64,000 bases of DNA from an uncultured Chitinophagaceae bacterium (GTDB taxonomy: Bacteria; Bacteroidota; Bacteroidia; Chitinophagales; Chitinophagaceae). Positions 17,701 to 26,665 of the stretch are shown here, piece after piece; positions within the stretch are counted from its first letter, which is position 1, and every line of letters starts with the position of its first letter. The translations under genes and the position numbers were made by a program. The stretch spans positions 124,001-188,000 of the forward strand of contig CALMYJ010000011.1 in NCBI GenBank assembly GCA_937873715.1. The letters are read 5' to 3'. The notes below the pieces were generated by a model. It made no database searches and was not told the origin of the DNA. It saw nothing but the letters and a program-made list of their open reading frames with translations.

Positions 17701-19364
17701 ACACCTGGGATTTTGGTGATGGGCATACCACCCGGGTAAATGATACCCTGGTGCAGCATGTGTATGCCAAAGCAGGCAGCTACATGCCCAAGTTGTTACT
17801 TATGGATGAGAATGGTTGCCAGTTAGCTATTACCGGCAAAAAGCCCATACTAGTGGCTGGCGTAAAAGCCGCTTTTACCGTAAAAAGTTCTTCCGCCTGC
17901 GATAGCAGCAAAGCCTGGTTTACCAATACCTCGGTAATTGAAAATGATGTGCTGCAGCAATTGCAATGGCATTTTGGCGATGGTAACAGTGCAGCCACAG
18001 CGGCGCCGGTGCATCAATACGAGGCAGATGGTACATACACCCCGGCACTGGTGGTACATACTGCCGGGGGCTGCAGCGATACGGTGCAGGCAACCCAGCC
18101 TGTTAGTATCAGGCTGTCGCCGGTGGCCGATATTGATGCAACGGCAGTTGGATGTGCACCGCTTAGTGTGGAAGCATTGCCTACATTAAAAAGAAAACAA
18201 AACCATAAAAACCTTAGCTGGCATTGGGATTTTGGCGATGGTAAAATGTTTGAAGCCGAAAGGCCCCCTGTACACCTGTACAACCAGCCCGGCCAGTATA
18301 AATTGCAACTTATTATTACTGCAGCCAATGGTTGTAAAACTGCCAATAGCCTTTGGGTGAAGGCAGAGGAAAGCCCGGTGGTAAAAGTTACAGGCGATAC
18401 CGTTATATGCAGCAACAACAGGGCAGTACTTAAGGCAGCCGGTGCCGACAGCTTTAGCTGGTACAGCCTGTCTGGCAGCCTGCTGGGTCAATCGGCTATG
18501 TTACATACAGCGCCTGATACCACCGCAGCATACATTGTAAAGGGTACAAATAGTAATGGCTGCAGCGCATCAGATACCATACAGGTACAGGTAGTACAAA
18601 AGCAACAGTTAAAATATACAGCTACTGCTGTAGTTTGTACAGGGCAAAGTACGGTGCTGGCCGCATCCGGCACCGATACCTACGAGTGGTACCCTGCCAC
18701 CGGCTTAAGCAGCACTGCTGCGCCTGCACCCGTAGCACAGCCCGGCAGCAGCACGGTGTATCGCATTATTGGCGGCGACAGAAGGGGATGCTTTAAAGAT
18801 ACCGGCTTTATACAACTCAGCGTTTATCCGGTACCGTTCGTTTCTGCCGGTAAGGATATTACCATTACTGCTGGTACAGCAACTGAACTGGTGCCCGTGA
18901 TGTCAGATGATGTTACACAAGTACAGTGGTCGCCTACATCGGCCATATTCCGCAATAGCGGCAATGGTATCACTGTAAGGCCTGCTGAAACTACCGAATA
19001 CCTGGTACAGGTAAAAAATGCCGGCGGCTGCCAGGCTGCCGATAAAGTGAAAGTGCTGGTAAACTGCAGCGGCAACGATGTGTTTATACCCAATACATTT
19101 TCGCCCAATGGCGATGGTAATAATGATATTTTTTATGTGAGGGGCAAGGGTGGTTTTACCGTAAAATCGATACAGGTATTTAGCCGAAACGGACAGCCGG
19201 TATTTGTTCGTACCAATTTTAATCCTAACAACCCCTCTGCCGGTTGGGATGGTACTTTTAAAGGTGCAGCCCTTGCATCGGATGTATTTGTATACCGGGC
19301 AGAAGTATTGTGTGCCGGGGGCGAAATACTGGTATTTAATGGCAATATAGCCCTGGTGCGCTAA
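14793..19364 (+). CDS. Giant secreted PKD-repeat protein with T9SS type B sorting domain
   Basis: A 1523-residue exported protein. A signal peptide (about residues 1-29, ending LVSAQA) is followed by about 14 PKD-like beta domains, each recognised by a W-x-FGDG-type turn and a later G-x-Y-x-V-x-L strand. Then come three Ig-like segments (SPVVKVTGDTVICSNN, TATAVVCTGQS, and a third near VSAGKDITITAG). The C-terminus is the gliding-motility-associated domain: VFIPNTFSPNGDGNNDIF, then WDGTFKGAALASDVFVYRAE. That domain directs type IX secretion and surface attachment in Bacteroidota. Paired cysteines recur in the repeats. A role as an adhesin or surface scaffold is likely but not provable here. 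Its stop lies 4 bp from the convergent smpB stop. Confidence 0.93.
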   Translation: MQVSLYHTKRVIQFALTGILLLSCALVSAQATPDFTASRVSGCAPVLVQYTSQPASASAKWRWDLGNGTISYLQNPSVTYLLPGKYTVKLVVELNGREDSIVKNDYIIIHDAPVADFTATATTGCTPLLASFSDESKVLNSEISTWEWDLGDGRLSTDKNPSCSYTNAGNYNVTLKVSSSQGCTASIQKQAFIKANGVKAAFTATDISTCTEAKANFTNLSTGNGKLSYQWHFGDTATSLAKQQAYRYADGGTYAVRLKVTNDFGCSDSVSNTVKLPLLVSADFVADKTNFCTAPATVNFSNKHIDGNVYLWSFGNKSTGESANPKHTYTDTGRYTVKLIVANMNGCMDSVIKVDYIKAVKQKVWFTNLPDSGCLSFFKKFETNVVSHEKIMSWSWNFGNGKTSLLPEPSQTFTNTGYYDISLVTQNESGCRDTLFMPKGIRVDTKPKADFIADKLTVCGNNRVTFTDKSTGGVTGWEWTFGDGSKEFIKTPRHIFTDTGWMNVGLAAYKGGCADTLTRNKVVLVQPAIACFRVAPDCANPHTVKFFNCSKGADTYLWQFGDGASSTEALPIHTYKDTGRYEVQLIATNQQTGCVYIQTREVIVTRSIAGFYATDTVVCAGKSVTFRAETKGAADRLIWDFGDESRASTAETSIEHIYTKQGNYTVRLITADLINCRDTLDRPSYIRVMGPVAAFETNKPVVGVNTALVFNDKSQAYNNNAIIQWRWYPGDGTTAESNTPAYSHTYRRQALYYPSLKITDIKGCSDSVRLNVPVAVTKVQLRFDVAKNVVCPGSKVKFYAQPFNPALKYNWYFGDGKTATGLNPEHLYETEGVFDVKLLITDQQGNVDSLLRPGFIKVRMPVADFAISAGTAACPPVNISFTNYSKNAVSAVWDFGDGSATANNNPWHFYTRPGTYPAKLTVTGEGGCSSELLKEIVVKGPDGVLEYDTAMSCKPALAVLKAHTTNTVQYTWDFGDGHTTRVNDTLVQHVYAKAGSYMPKLLLMDENGCQLAITGKKPILVAGVKAAFTVKSSSACDSSKAWFTNTSVIENDVLQQLQWHFGDGNSAATAAPVHQYEADGTYTPALVVHTAGGCSDTVQATQPVSIRLSPVADIDATAVGCAPLSVEALPTLKRKQNHKNLSWHWDFGDGKMFEAERPPVHLYNQPGQYKLQLIITAANGCKTANSLWVKAEESPVVKVTGDTVICSNNRAVLKAAGADSFSWYSLSGSLLGQSAMLHTAPDTTAAYIVKGTNSNGCSASDTIQVQVVQKQQLKYTATAVVCTGQSTVLAASGTDTYEWYPATGLSSTAAPAPVAQPGSSTVYRIIGGDRRGCFKDTGFIQLSVYPVPFVSAGKDITITAGTATELVPVMSDDVTQVQWSPTSAIFRNSGNGITVRPAETTEYLVQVKNAGGCQAADKVKVLVNCSGNDVFIPNTFSPNGDGNNDIFYVRGKGGFTVKSIQVFSRNGQPVFVRTNFNPNNPSAGWDGTFKGAALASDVFVYRAEVLCAGGEILVFNGNIALVR

Positions 19365-19368
19365 TCAT

Positions 19369-19806
19369 TTATACCCCATACTGCCTTTTTATAGCCCTTT
19401 CGGTGTCTCTCTCTTTAATGGTTTCTCTCTTGTCGAAATTTTTCTTGCCCTTACCCAGGCCTATTTCCATTTTAAAAAATCCTTTATCAGTAATAAAAAT
19501 TTTTAAAGGAATGATGGCATAGCCTTTCTCTTTGGTTTTGGCTTCAAGTTTTTTAAGCTCTTTTTTTTGCAGCAGCAGCTTACGTTCCTGCACCGGCTCG
19601 TGGTTGTTATAGGTGCCGTAATTATATTCACTGATGTGCAGGCTTTTTACAAATAATTCGCCCTTATGAAAATAACAGTAGCTGTCTATAAAACTGGCTT
19701 TACCATTACGCAGGCTTTTTACTTCGGTGCCACTTAAAACAATACCGGCAATATATTTTGTTTCAAAAAAATAATCATGATAGGCCTTTCGGTTACTGAT
19801 TTCCAT
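19369..19806 (-). CDS. smpB: SsrA-binding protein (trans-translation)
   Basis: A 145-residue protein of standard SmpB length. It opens with NRKAYHDYFFETKYIAGIVL and the family motif GTEVKSLRNGKASFIDSY, and ends with the basic tail KGKKNFDKRETIKERD followed by RAIKRQYGV that enters the empty mRNA channel. SmpB carries tmRNA to stalled ribosomes. The tmRNA gene is not in this window. It is convergent with the PKD gene, with only 4 bp between stops, and no terminator separates them. Confidence 0.97.
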   Translation of the reverse strand: MEISNRKAYHDYFFETKYIAGIVLSGTEVKSLRNGKASFIDSYCYFHKGELFVKSLHISEYNYGTYNNHEPVQERKLLLQKKELKKLEAKTKEKGYAIIPLKIFITDKGFFKMEIGLGKGKKNFDKRETIKERDTERAIKRQYGV

Positions 19807-19936
19807 TTTGTAAAAGTAAATGAATGTGGCCTAAGGCGATAATTTCGGTATGGCAATGTTTTATCCTGAACTATCTGTGTGGCTATACTGTTACATACTG
19901 CACATCTTTATTACATTGCAAGGCATAAAAAATAGT

Positions 19937-21187
19937 ATGGTACAGGCAAGTATTATAACAATAGGCGATGAGCTACTGATAGGCCAGGTAATTGATACCA
20001 ATAGTGCCTGGATGGCACAAGAACTCAATAAGGCAGGCATACCCGTAGTGCGGCGTGTGGCAGTGGGGGATGTGTGGGAACAAATATGGCGAGCTCTGGA
20101 TGAGGAAAGCCGGCATAGCGATATTGTTTTAATTACCGGCGGCCTTGGTCCTACAGCCGATGATATTACCAAGCCATTGCTTTGCCAGTATTTTAAAGGC
20201 AGGCTGGTGGTGGATGAAGCGGCTTTAAAAAATGTGGAATACCTTTTTAAAGAGGTTTTCAGGCGACCGCTTACCGGGCGTAACCTAAAGCAGGCACAAG
20301 TGCCGGATACCTGTACCGTTATTCAAAATAAAAAAGGTACGGCCCCGGGTATGTGGTTCGAAAAAGAGGGAAAAGTATTTGTAAGTATGCCCGGTGTGCC
20401 TTTTGAAATGAAGGGAATGATGGAAGCCGATGTAATACCACGCCTGCAGGCCCGTTTTACTGTACAGTATATTACACACCGCACTTTATTAACGGCAGGT
20501 ATCGGCGAATCGGCCCTGGCCGACCTGATACAGGATTTTGAAACTGCATTGCCGGCAGTAATCAAACTGGCTTACCTGCCTTCGTTTGGTATGGTTCGTT
20601 TGCGCCTTTCCATTTCCGGGGTGCCGGAGCAGGAGGCAAATGCTTTAATCGACAGTCATTTTACCCAATTGCAGCAATTGGTGCAGCCTCATCTTGTTAC
20701 TAACGTTGATGAACCCCTGCATCAAACTGTAGCCCGGCTGCTTATACAAACCGGTAAAACTGTAGCTACTGCCGAAAGCTGTACGGGAGGGTATATGGCA
20801 CACTTGCTTACGCAAAAAGCAGGGGCATCACAATACTTTAACGGCAGTGTGGTAAGCTATTCCAATACCGTAAAGGAAGCCCTGTTAGGTGTAAGCAATA
20901 AAAGCCTTCAAGAGCATGGTGCGGTAAGCGAAGTTGTGGTACGGCAAATGGTACAGGGGGCATTAAATATCCCCGGTACAGATTATGCTATAGCCGTATC
21001 CGGTATCATGGGGCCTGGTGGGGGTACACCCGATAAACCTACAGGAACTGTATGGATAGCGGTTGCCAGTAAACAAACCACCGATTGCCGCAAAATGCAT
21101 TTTCGTTTTGACAGGGAGAGGAATATGCAGCATACCGCCAACGTTGCTTTCAATATGTTGAGGCAGCTTATTATTGCCGAAATGTAA
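19937..21187 (+). CDS. cinA: CinA family protein, nicotinamide-nucleotide amidohydrolase
   Basis: A 416-residue two-domain protein. The N-terminal MoaB/COG1058-like domain starts ASIITIGDELLIGQVIDTNS and has the nucleotide-binding DIVLITGGLGPTADDITK. The C-terminal PncC domain has TAESCTGGYMAHLLT and SGIMGPGGGTPDKPTGTVW. The PncC part deamidates nicotinamide mononucleotide in NAD recycling; the N-domain is an ADP-ribose pyrophosphatase in some members. The ATG at 19937 is chosen because the protein then begins exactly at the family's usual N-terminus. The frame is open to 19850, but that extension resembles untranslated leader. It stands alone between smpB and the E2 gene. Confidence 0.93.
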   Translation: MVQASIITIGDELLIGQVIDTNSAWMAQELNKAGIPVVRRVAVGDVWEQIWRALDEESRHSDIVLITGGLGPTADDITKPLLCQYFKGRLVVDEAALKNVEYLFKEVFRRPLTGRNLKQAQVPDTCTVIQNKKGTAPGMWFEKEGKVFVSMPGVPFEMKGMMEADVIPRLQARFTVQYITHRTLLTAGIGESALADLIQDFETALPAVIKLAYLPSFGMVRLRLSISGVPEQEANALIDSHFTQLQQLVQPHLVTNVDEPLHQTVARLLIQTGKTVATAESCTGGYMAHLLTQKAGASQYFNGSVVSYSNTVKEALLGVSNKSLQEHGAVSEVVVRQMVQGALNIPGTDYAIAVSGIMGPGGGTPDKPTGTVWIAVASKQTTDCRKMHFRFDRERNMQHTANVAFNMLRQLIIAEM

Positions 21188-21330
21188 CCCGGGCAGTAAG
21201 GCAATTAAACGGCCAGCAGCAATGGTAATCACCCCAGCCAATTATTGTAAAAGAATTACCTTTACCCCGTTTGATTGCAGTAAGAAATCCATATTGCTTA
21301 TTGCCATTTTTCCAACTTAAACCAAACAGT

Positions 21331-22680
21331 ATGTCTTTAGTTGACCTTGTAATGCCAAAGCTGGGAGAAAGTATTATGGAAGCTACTATTTTACGCTGGC
21401 ACAAAAAGCCCGGCGATACAGTGGCGGAAGATGAAGCGGTGCTCGACATTGCAACAGACAAGGTGGACAGCGAAGTGCCCTCCACTGCTACAGGTGTATT
21501 GGAAGAATTACTGTACAACGAAAATGACGTAGTGGCTATTGGTGCTGTAATTGCCAGGATACGTGTAGGCGCCAATGCAGCTATCACCCAGCCAGCACCT
21601 GCACCAGCGCCGGAACCGGAATATGAGGAAGCCAGCGTGGTAGAGCCGGTACCCTACCAGCCTGCAGACAGTGTAGCTGCAACAAGACCCTTGGTAGCCA
21701 ATGGCGGTGGTATACGTTTTTATTCACCACTGGTATTAAATATTGCACAGCAGGAAGGTATCAGCCTGGCCGAACTGGAAAAAATTGCCGGTACAGGGCA
21801 GGAGGGAAGGGTAACCAAAAAGGATATTTTAAATTATGTTGCCAGTCGTACCGGTGCAGCCGTACAGCCCACTTTTGCCGATACCACAGCTTTACGTCCT
21901 GCCGCCCCGGTAGCACATCAGCCGGAACAGGCCCCAGCCACTACAACAAATACGCCGGTACAGTTTAACGGGAATGTGGAGATTATTGAAATGGACCGCA
22001 TGCGTAAGCTTATTGCCAAACACATGGTGGATAGTGTGCATACCAGCCCACATGTAACCAGCTTTGTAGAGTGTGATGTTACCACAATGGTACTTTGGCG
22101 TGAAAAAATCAAAAAGGAATTTGAAAAAAGAGAAGGTGAAAAAATAACCTACACCCCCATATTTATTGAGGCCATTGTAAAATGTATCAAAAAATATCCC
22201 ATGCTGAGCAGTTCGCTGGATGGGGATAAAATCATCATTAAAAAAGACATCAATATAGGTATGGCCGCAGCATTGCCCAATGGCAACCTTATCGTACCTG
22301 TAATAAAAAATGCCGACCAGTTTAACCTTACGGGTTTAACCAAGCAGGTAAACGGACTTGCGAATGCTGCCCGTAGTGGCAAATTACGCCCCGATGATAC
22401 CAACGGCGGTACATTTACACTTACCAATGTGGGTACATTTGGCAGTATTATGGGCACGCCTATCATCAACCAGCCACAGGTGGCTATTATGGCAGTTGGG
22501 GCTATTAAAAAAAGGCCTGTAGTAATTGAAACAGCCCAGGGCGACAGTATTGCCATCCGGCACATGATGTATATTTCCATGAGTTACGATCACCGCATTA
22601 TTGATGGTGCACTGGGTGCTACTTTCCTCAATGCTGTAGCTAAGGAGCTTGAAAACTTTGATTCGGAACGAACTATCTAA
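21331..22680 (+). CDS. 2-oxoacid dehydrogenase E2 (dihydrolipoyl acyltransferase)
   Basis: A 449-residue E2 subunit with one lipoyl domain (residues 1-78, lipoylated Lys44 in ATDKVDSEVPS), an Ala/Pro linker, a peripheral-subunit-binding domain (FYSPLVLNIAQQEGISLAEL and GRVTKKDILNYV), and a catalytic core with His421 and Asp425 in SYDHRIIDGALGATFL. It transfers an acyl group from the E1 decarboxylase to CoA. Whether the substrate is pyruvate or a branched-chain oxoacid is not decided by these motifs; E1 and E3 are not adjacent. The ATG at 21331 begins exactly at the lipoyl domain and is preferred to the open frame from 21271. Its last 4 bp overlap the convergent GT9 gene. Confidence 0.93.
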   Translation: MSLVDLVMPKLGESIMEATILRWHKKPGDTVAEDEAVLDIATDKVDSEVPSTATGVLEELLYNENDVVAIGAVIARIRVGANAAITQPAPAPAPEPEYEEASVVEPVPYQPADSVAATRPLVANGGGIRFYSPLVLNIAQQEGISLAELEKIAGTGQEGRVTKKDILNYVASRTGAAVQPTFADTTALRPAAPVAHQPEQAPATTTNTPVQFNGNVEIIEMDRMRKLIAKHMVDSVHTSPHVTSFVECDVTTMVLWREKIKKEFEKREGEKITYTPIFIEAIVKCIKKYPMLSSSLDGDKIIIKKDINIGMAAALPNGNLIVPVIKNADQFNLTGLTKQVNGLANAARSGKLRPDDTNGGTFTLTNVGTFGSIMGTPIINQPQVAIMAVGAIKKRPVVIETAQGDSIAIRHMMYISMSYDHRIIDGALGATFLNAVAKELENFDSERTI

Positions 22681-23723
22681 ATCTTGTTTGGAGCAGGGTG
22701 TACAACTGCATCCGTTTTTTGAAGTATAGCTGCTGTGCTGATATTTTCCATACAGGCATGGTCGCTGCGGTGGCAGGTTTTGTTGCCAAATACCGAACAG
22801 GGGCGGCAGGGTAAATCAATCGAAACGATATTGTCTTCCTCTTGTGCCCAGCCATAAAATCCGGCAAAGGGATGGGTAGCACCCCAAATACTAATTACGG
22901 GTACCCCATACAGTGAGGCCAGGTGCATATTGGCCGAGTCCATACTAATCATGGCATCAAGGTTACTGATGATAGCCAGTTCTTCGGCAAACGAAAAGTT
23001 ACCGGCTGCACAGGTAATACCGGTTGTTTCTGTAGTCCACCCGGTTAAAACAGCTTGCTCGGCTGCACCACCACCAAAAAGAAGAACATTGTTTTGCTGT
23101 GCCAACTGCTGCACCACAGTTTTCATTTTTTGTAAAGGGTACATTTTTTCTTTGTGCTGTGCAAAAGGCGCAACGCCGATAATTTTTTTGCCCTGGTTAA
23201 ATAGGGTTGCTGCAGCAGCAGGCAGGGGTTGCCGGGGGTATACAGGTACTGTTGTATCCAGCGTAAACTTAACCCCCAGTTGCTGCAAAACCTTTGCATA
23301 GCGCTGGTGTGAGGTATCCAGTTGGGCAAAAACCTTTTGTGTGCTACGGGTAAGCGCTTTCTTTTCCTTTCTTTGTTTGTTGATAACGGCTGTACGGTGC
23401 CCGGATAGTTTAAATAAAGTTCTAAGCAGGGAGGAGCGGAGCACCTGATGAAAATCTGCAACAGCATCATAGGTGTTTGCACGGCACAGTTCCCTGAAAA
23501 GTTCGTAGATACCTGCGGCGCCTTTATGTGTTGTGCTGAGGTAGGCCGGATGAAAATTGCAGTTATCTATCCCGGCAAACATGGGGGCAAAAAATGCATT
23601 TGATACAATGGTAATCTGTAAATCCGGGTTTTGCGCCAATGCATTTTTAATAACAGGCACCGCCATAGCAACATCACCCATTGCTGAAAACCTGATGACT
23701 AATATGTGGCGTTTTGATACCAA
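22677..23723 (-). CDS. GT9 family glycosyltransferase (heptosyltransferase-like)
   Basis: A 348-residue GT-B protein with the GT9 plan. The N-terminus is HILVIRFSAMGDVAMAVPVI, the donor lobe starts KKIIGVAPFAQHKEKMYPL, and the signature ISMDSANMHLASLYGVPVISIWGATHP is present. Enzymes of this family add heptose or related sugars to the lipopolysaccharide core on the cytoplasmic side. A Cys-rich stretch near the end (LPCRPCSVFGNKTCHRSDHAC) is common in Bacteroidota members. The start lies 13 bp downstream of the DUF4254 stop, so the two form an operon, probably for lipopolysaccharide core or lipid A glycan assembly. Confidence 0.88.
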   Translation of the reverse strand: MVSKRHILVIRFSAMGDVAMAVPVIKNALAQNPDLQITIVSNAFFAPMFAGIDNCNFHPAYLSTTHKGAAGIYELFRELCRANTYDAVADFHQVLRSSLLRTLFKLSGHRTAVINKQRKEKKALTRSTQKVFAQLDTSHQRYAKVLQQLGVKFTLDTTVPVYPRQPLPAAAATLFNQGKKIIGVAPFAQHKEKMYPLQKMKTVVQQLAQQNNVLLFGGGAAEQAVLTGWTTETTGITCAAGNFSFAEELAIISNLDAMISMDSANMHLASLYGVPVISIWGATHPFAGFYGWAQEEDNIVSIDLPCRPCSVFGNKTCHRSDHACMENISTAAILQKTDAVVHPAPNKI

Positions 23724-23736
23724 ATTTGAATAGGCT

Positions 23737-24351
23737 TTAACCAGCCGTTTGTTGCTGGTACAGCACCGGGTTGAGGCTGGGGTCGTTGTACATTTTCATT
23801 TGCCGGTACACTTTCATGTATTTTTTGCCTGCGGCAATATCCTCTAGTAAAGCATCAATGGCGGCTGATAAATCTTTTTGTTGTTCCAGCAGTATGGCCA
23901 GCTTTGCCGTGCAGGCGGCTTTATGAGTAATGGCAGCATCGGGCCGGTTTACTTCGGCCTGCATGTGAAAAATTTTTAGTGCCAGTATGGAGAGGCGGTC
24001 AATAGCCCAGGCCGGGCTCTCGGTATTGATACTGGCTGTGGCTTCAGGTATTACAGTTTTATATTTTTCCAGGAAATAACTGTCGATATATTCTACCATA
24101 TCCGTACGTTCCTGGTTAGATTGGTCGATGCGCCTCTTTATAATTAATGCCTCGGCCGGGTTGATGGCCGGGTTGCGAATGATATCCTCCAGGTGCCATT
24201 GTACGGTATCTATCCAGTTTTTCTGGTACAGTAAAAAATCGATACTGCCTGCAGTAAATGGATTAACTATTTTGGCATCCACATCATCCTCTACATGATA
24301 ATTACTGATACTTTGATTAAAGATGGCGGTGCAGTATTCGCTGAACGACAT
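23737..24351 (-). CDS. DUF4254 domain protein
   Basis: A 204-residue, mostly helical soluble protein without signal peptide. The segments NPFTAGSIDFLLYQKNWIDT and WHLEDIIRNPAINPAEALIIKRRIDQ match what I know of DUF4254, a Bacteroidota family regularly found beside GT9 glycosyltransferases. Conserved Arg, Asp and His residues (KRRIDQSNQERTDMVEYID) may form a functional site, but no biochemical role is established to my knowledge. It lies between the permease gene (11 bp) and the GT9 gene (13 bp), all on the minus strand, so it is probably co-transcribed with them. Confidence 0.8.
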   Translation of the reverse strand: MSFSEYCTAIFNQSISNYHVEDDVDAKIVNPFTAGSIDFLLYQKNWIDTVQWHLEDIIRNPAINPAEALIIKRRIDQSNQERTDMVEYIDSYFLEKYKTVIPEATASINTESPAWAIDRLSILALKIFHMQAEVNRPDAAITHKAACTAKLAILLEQQKDLSAAIDALLEDIAAGKKYMKVYRQMKMYNDPSLNPVLYQQQTAG

Positions 24352-24362
24352 GTAAAACGTTT

Positions 24363-25784
24363 TTATTTTCGGTTAGCCACTGCAAGATAATACAAAGGAA
24401 TACCAATAAGGGCTATAATCAATCCCGGCCATGTAAATGCCGGCTTATATATAATAAGCAGGAGGCAAAAACTAATGCCCATGATGATATAGATGATGGG
24501 TAATACCGGGTAACCAAAAGCTTTGTAGGGACGCTCTGCATTGGGTTGCTTTTTACGCAATATAAATATGCCTGTGATGGTGAGCACATAAAAAATTACC
24601 ACGATAAACGACACCATATCCAGCAAGTCGCCGTAGCGGCCGCTGAGGCAAAGCACACAGGATAAAAAGCATTGAATCCACAAGGCCCACTCGGGTACCG
24701 CATTTTTATTAAGGGTACCTGCTTTTTTGAAAAATAAATTATCATGTGCCATCGTATAATATACCCTTGCACCGGCCAGTATAAGACCATTATTGCAGCC
24801 AAAGGTTGAAATCATAATCATTACTGCAATGATAATGGTGCCGCTGCTGCCAAATATCGCTTCTGATGCACTTAGTGCCACCCGGTTGTCTTTTGAAAAT
24901 GCCAGCTCATGCACCGGTACGGTTGCCAGGTACACAATATTGGTTAATAAATAAATGATTGTTACAATGATGGTGCCCAGCATAAGGCTGAGCCCAATAT
25001 TACGTTTTGGATTTTTTATTTCACCGGCTATAAAAGTTACATTATTCCAGGCATCACTGCTGAAGATGCTGCCCACCATGGCGCTGGCTACAGCCCCAAG
25101 TGCAGCGCCGGTAAGCAATGGCTCAAAATCAATTTGTCCGCCCGGAGATTTAACCAGGTGCTGCATGTTCCAGGCGCCCTGCCAGTTGGCCCGCCATACT
25201 TCCCAGTTAAAAGCAACAAAACCGGCAATGATAAGGCCAAAAAGTGACAGGATTTTTGTGGAGGTAAAAATGGTTTGTATGATTTTACCAGCCTGTATGC
25301 CACGGGTATTTACAAAGGTTAAAAAAATGATGAGCACAATAGCCACAAGCTGGGCATAGTGAATATTAAGCCCGGCAAGCCGGAAGGTATTGGCATCTTC
25401 CCAGGCGAGGGCCGGAAAAAAGGACCCGGCAAATTTGGCAAAGCCCACGCCAACTGCGGCAATGGTGCCGGTTTGTATTACGGCAAAAAAACTCCATCCG
25501 TATACAAAAGCTACCAGTGGGTTGTAAGCTTCTTTCAGGTATACATACTGCCCGCCGGCTTTGGGAAACATGGCGCTCAGTTCGCCATAACTGATGGCAG
25601 CTGTAAGCGTCATAAAACCGGTGATGCCCCAGGCAGCCAGCAGCCAGCCGGCACTGCCCATATCTTTAAGCATATCGGCGCTTACAATAAAAATACCGGA
25701 GCCAATCATTGAGCCGGCCACTATCATAGTGGCATCAAATAAGCTGAGCGATGCTTTGAAACCCGAAGCAGATGGTTGCGACAT
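24363..25784 (-). CDS. APC family amino acid permease
   Basis: A 473-residue protein with 12 predicted membrane helices. The first helix carries the APC substrate-binding signature IVAGSMIGSGIFIVSADM (Gly-Ser-Gly-Ile-Phe unwound region). The loop ELSAMFPKAGGQYVYLKEAY is typical of LAT/YfnA-like amino acid/polyamine transporters. It is expected to import or exchange neutral amino acids at the inner membrane; the substrate is not predictable. It is the first gene of a likely minus-strand operon with DUF4254 and GT9, although the functional link is unclear. Confidence 0.9.
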   Translation of the reverse strand: MSQPSASGFKASLSLFDATMIVAGSMIGSGIFIVSADMLKDMGSAGWLLAAWGITGFMTLTAAISYGELSAMFPKAGGQYVYLKEAYNPLVAFVYGWSFFAVIQTGTIAAVGVGFAKFAGSFFPALAWEDANTFRLAGLNIHYAQLVAIVLIIFLTFVNTRGIQAGKIIQTIFTSTKILSLFGLIIAGFVAFNWEVWRANWQGAWNMQHLVKSPGGQIDFEPLLTGAALGAVASAMVGSIFSSDAWNNVTFIAGEIKNPKRNIGLSLMLGTIIVTIIYLLTNIVYLATVPVHELAFSKDNRVALSASEAIFGSSGTIIIAVMIMISTFGCNNGLILAGARVYYTMAHDNLFFKKAGTLNKNAVPEWALWIQCFLSCVLCLSGRYGDLLDMVSFIVVIFYVLTITGIFILRKKQPNAERPYKAFGYPVLPIIYIIMGISFCLLLIIYKPAFTWPGLIIALIGIPLYYLAVANRK

Positions 25785-25839
25785 AAAAAACTCCTTTTGG
25801 TATAAAGGAGTTCAATTTAATTAAAATGCATGGAAGTTA

Positions 25840-26445
25840 TTAAGGCGTAGTTTTTTTATTCAATACGGCATTGAGGCCTTTAATTACATCCTGCGTAATG
25901 TTTTGTGCAGAGTCTTTGTAAAAGAGGTAATCCAGCCCTGTACCGGTAGCCAGGATATAAGAGTAGCGTTTGTCTTTATTGTAGTCGTTTAAAAAAGCTT
26001 TGAGTTTGGTTTGCATATCGTCCATCGCTTTGGCGCTTTTTTCGGCCAGCTTCTGGCTTTTCATTTGCCGGGAAGATTCAACCATTTGCTGGCGTTGCTG
26101 TAGTTTTTCCTGGAACTCTTCGGCCTCCTGCTGGGTAATGGCATTGCCTCTTTTAATAAAATTATTTCGGTCGGCTTCCATTTGCTGGTAAGCCCCCTGG
26201 TATTCGTTTACAATAAGGCTTTGTTCCTGCTCCAGTTCTTTTTTGCGTTGTTTAATATAATCTACATTGTTGTTAAGTGAGTCCAGGTCGATATAGGCAA
26301 TCACCTGTGTGCCGATACAACTATCTACATGCTTAACCGCAGCGTTGGTTTGTTTATCTTTTTTGTTTCCGGAAAAATGAAAATAATACAAGAGTGCAAC
26401 GGCAGCAATAAGTACTACATTAAGGATAGAGGAAAATTGCTTCAT
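25840..26445 (-). CDS. OmpH/Skp-like periplasmic protein
   Basis: A 201-residue protein with one N-terminal hydrophobic segment (about residues 4-20), a short basic region, and then a long Gln/Glu/Lys-rich coiled coil containing ITQQEAEEFQEKLQQRQQMV. It has a C-terminal Skp-type end (YSYILATGTGLDYLFYKDS, then DVIKGLNAVLNKK). Skp/OmpH proteins hold unfolded outer-membrane proteins in the periplasm. The anchor lacks a clear cleavage site and may remain in the membrane. The ATG at 26445 is preferred: the frame is open 11 codons further upstream but adds no signal-like sequence. The nearest known Skp partners (bamA, lpx genes) are not adjacent. Confidence 0.8.
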   Translation of the reverse strand: MKQFSSILNVVLIAAVALLYYFHFSGNKKDKQTNAAVKHVDSCIGTQVIAYIDLDSLNNNVDYIKQRKKELEQEQSLIVNEYQGAYQQMEADRNNFIKRGNAITQQEAEEFQEKLQQRQQMVESSRQMKSQKLAEKSAKAMDDMQTKLKAFLNDYNKDKRYSYILATGTGLDYLFYKDSAQNITQDVIKGLNAVLNKKTTP

Positions 26446-26665
26446 GCAAATGATTTGGTTAGGTTGGCAAGATAACAATTACCCCAAATTATCCAAATTG
26501 GCTTTTTTAAGTTTAGGAAAGGGTTAACAGCGGTTGCGGCATTTTAATTTCCCGGATACTTTGCTTTTACCGGCTTAATAATTGCAGCAGTTGATACAGG
26601 AAACCCTTATTTTAGATGATTGCTTTTACCAGTAATTTTTTCAACTTAAAACTGTCATCGCTGTC

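Noticed and set aside
15551..18673. Many long minus-strand open frames inside the PKD gene
   Set aside because: They are shadows of a long gene with biased codon use; none has domain-like sequence, signal or neighbours.
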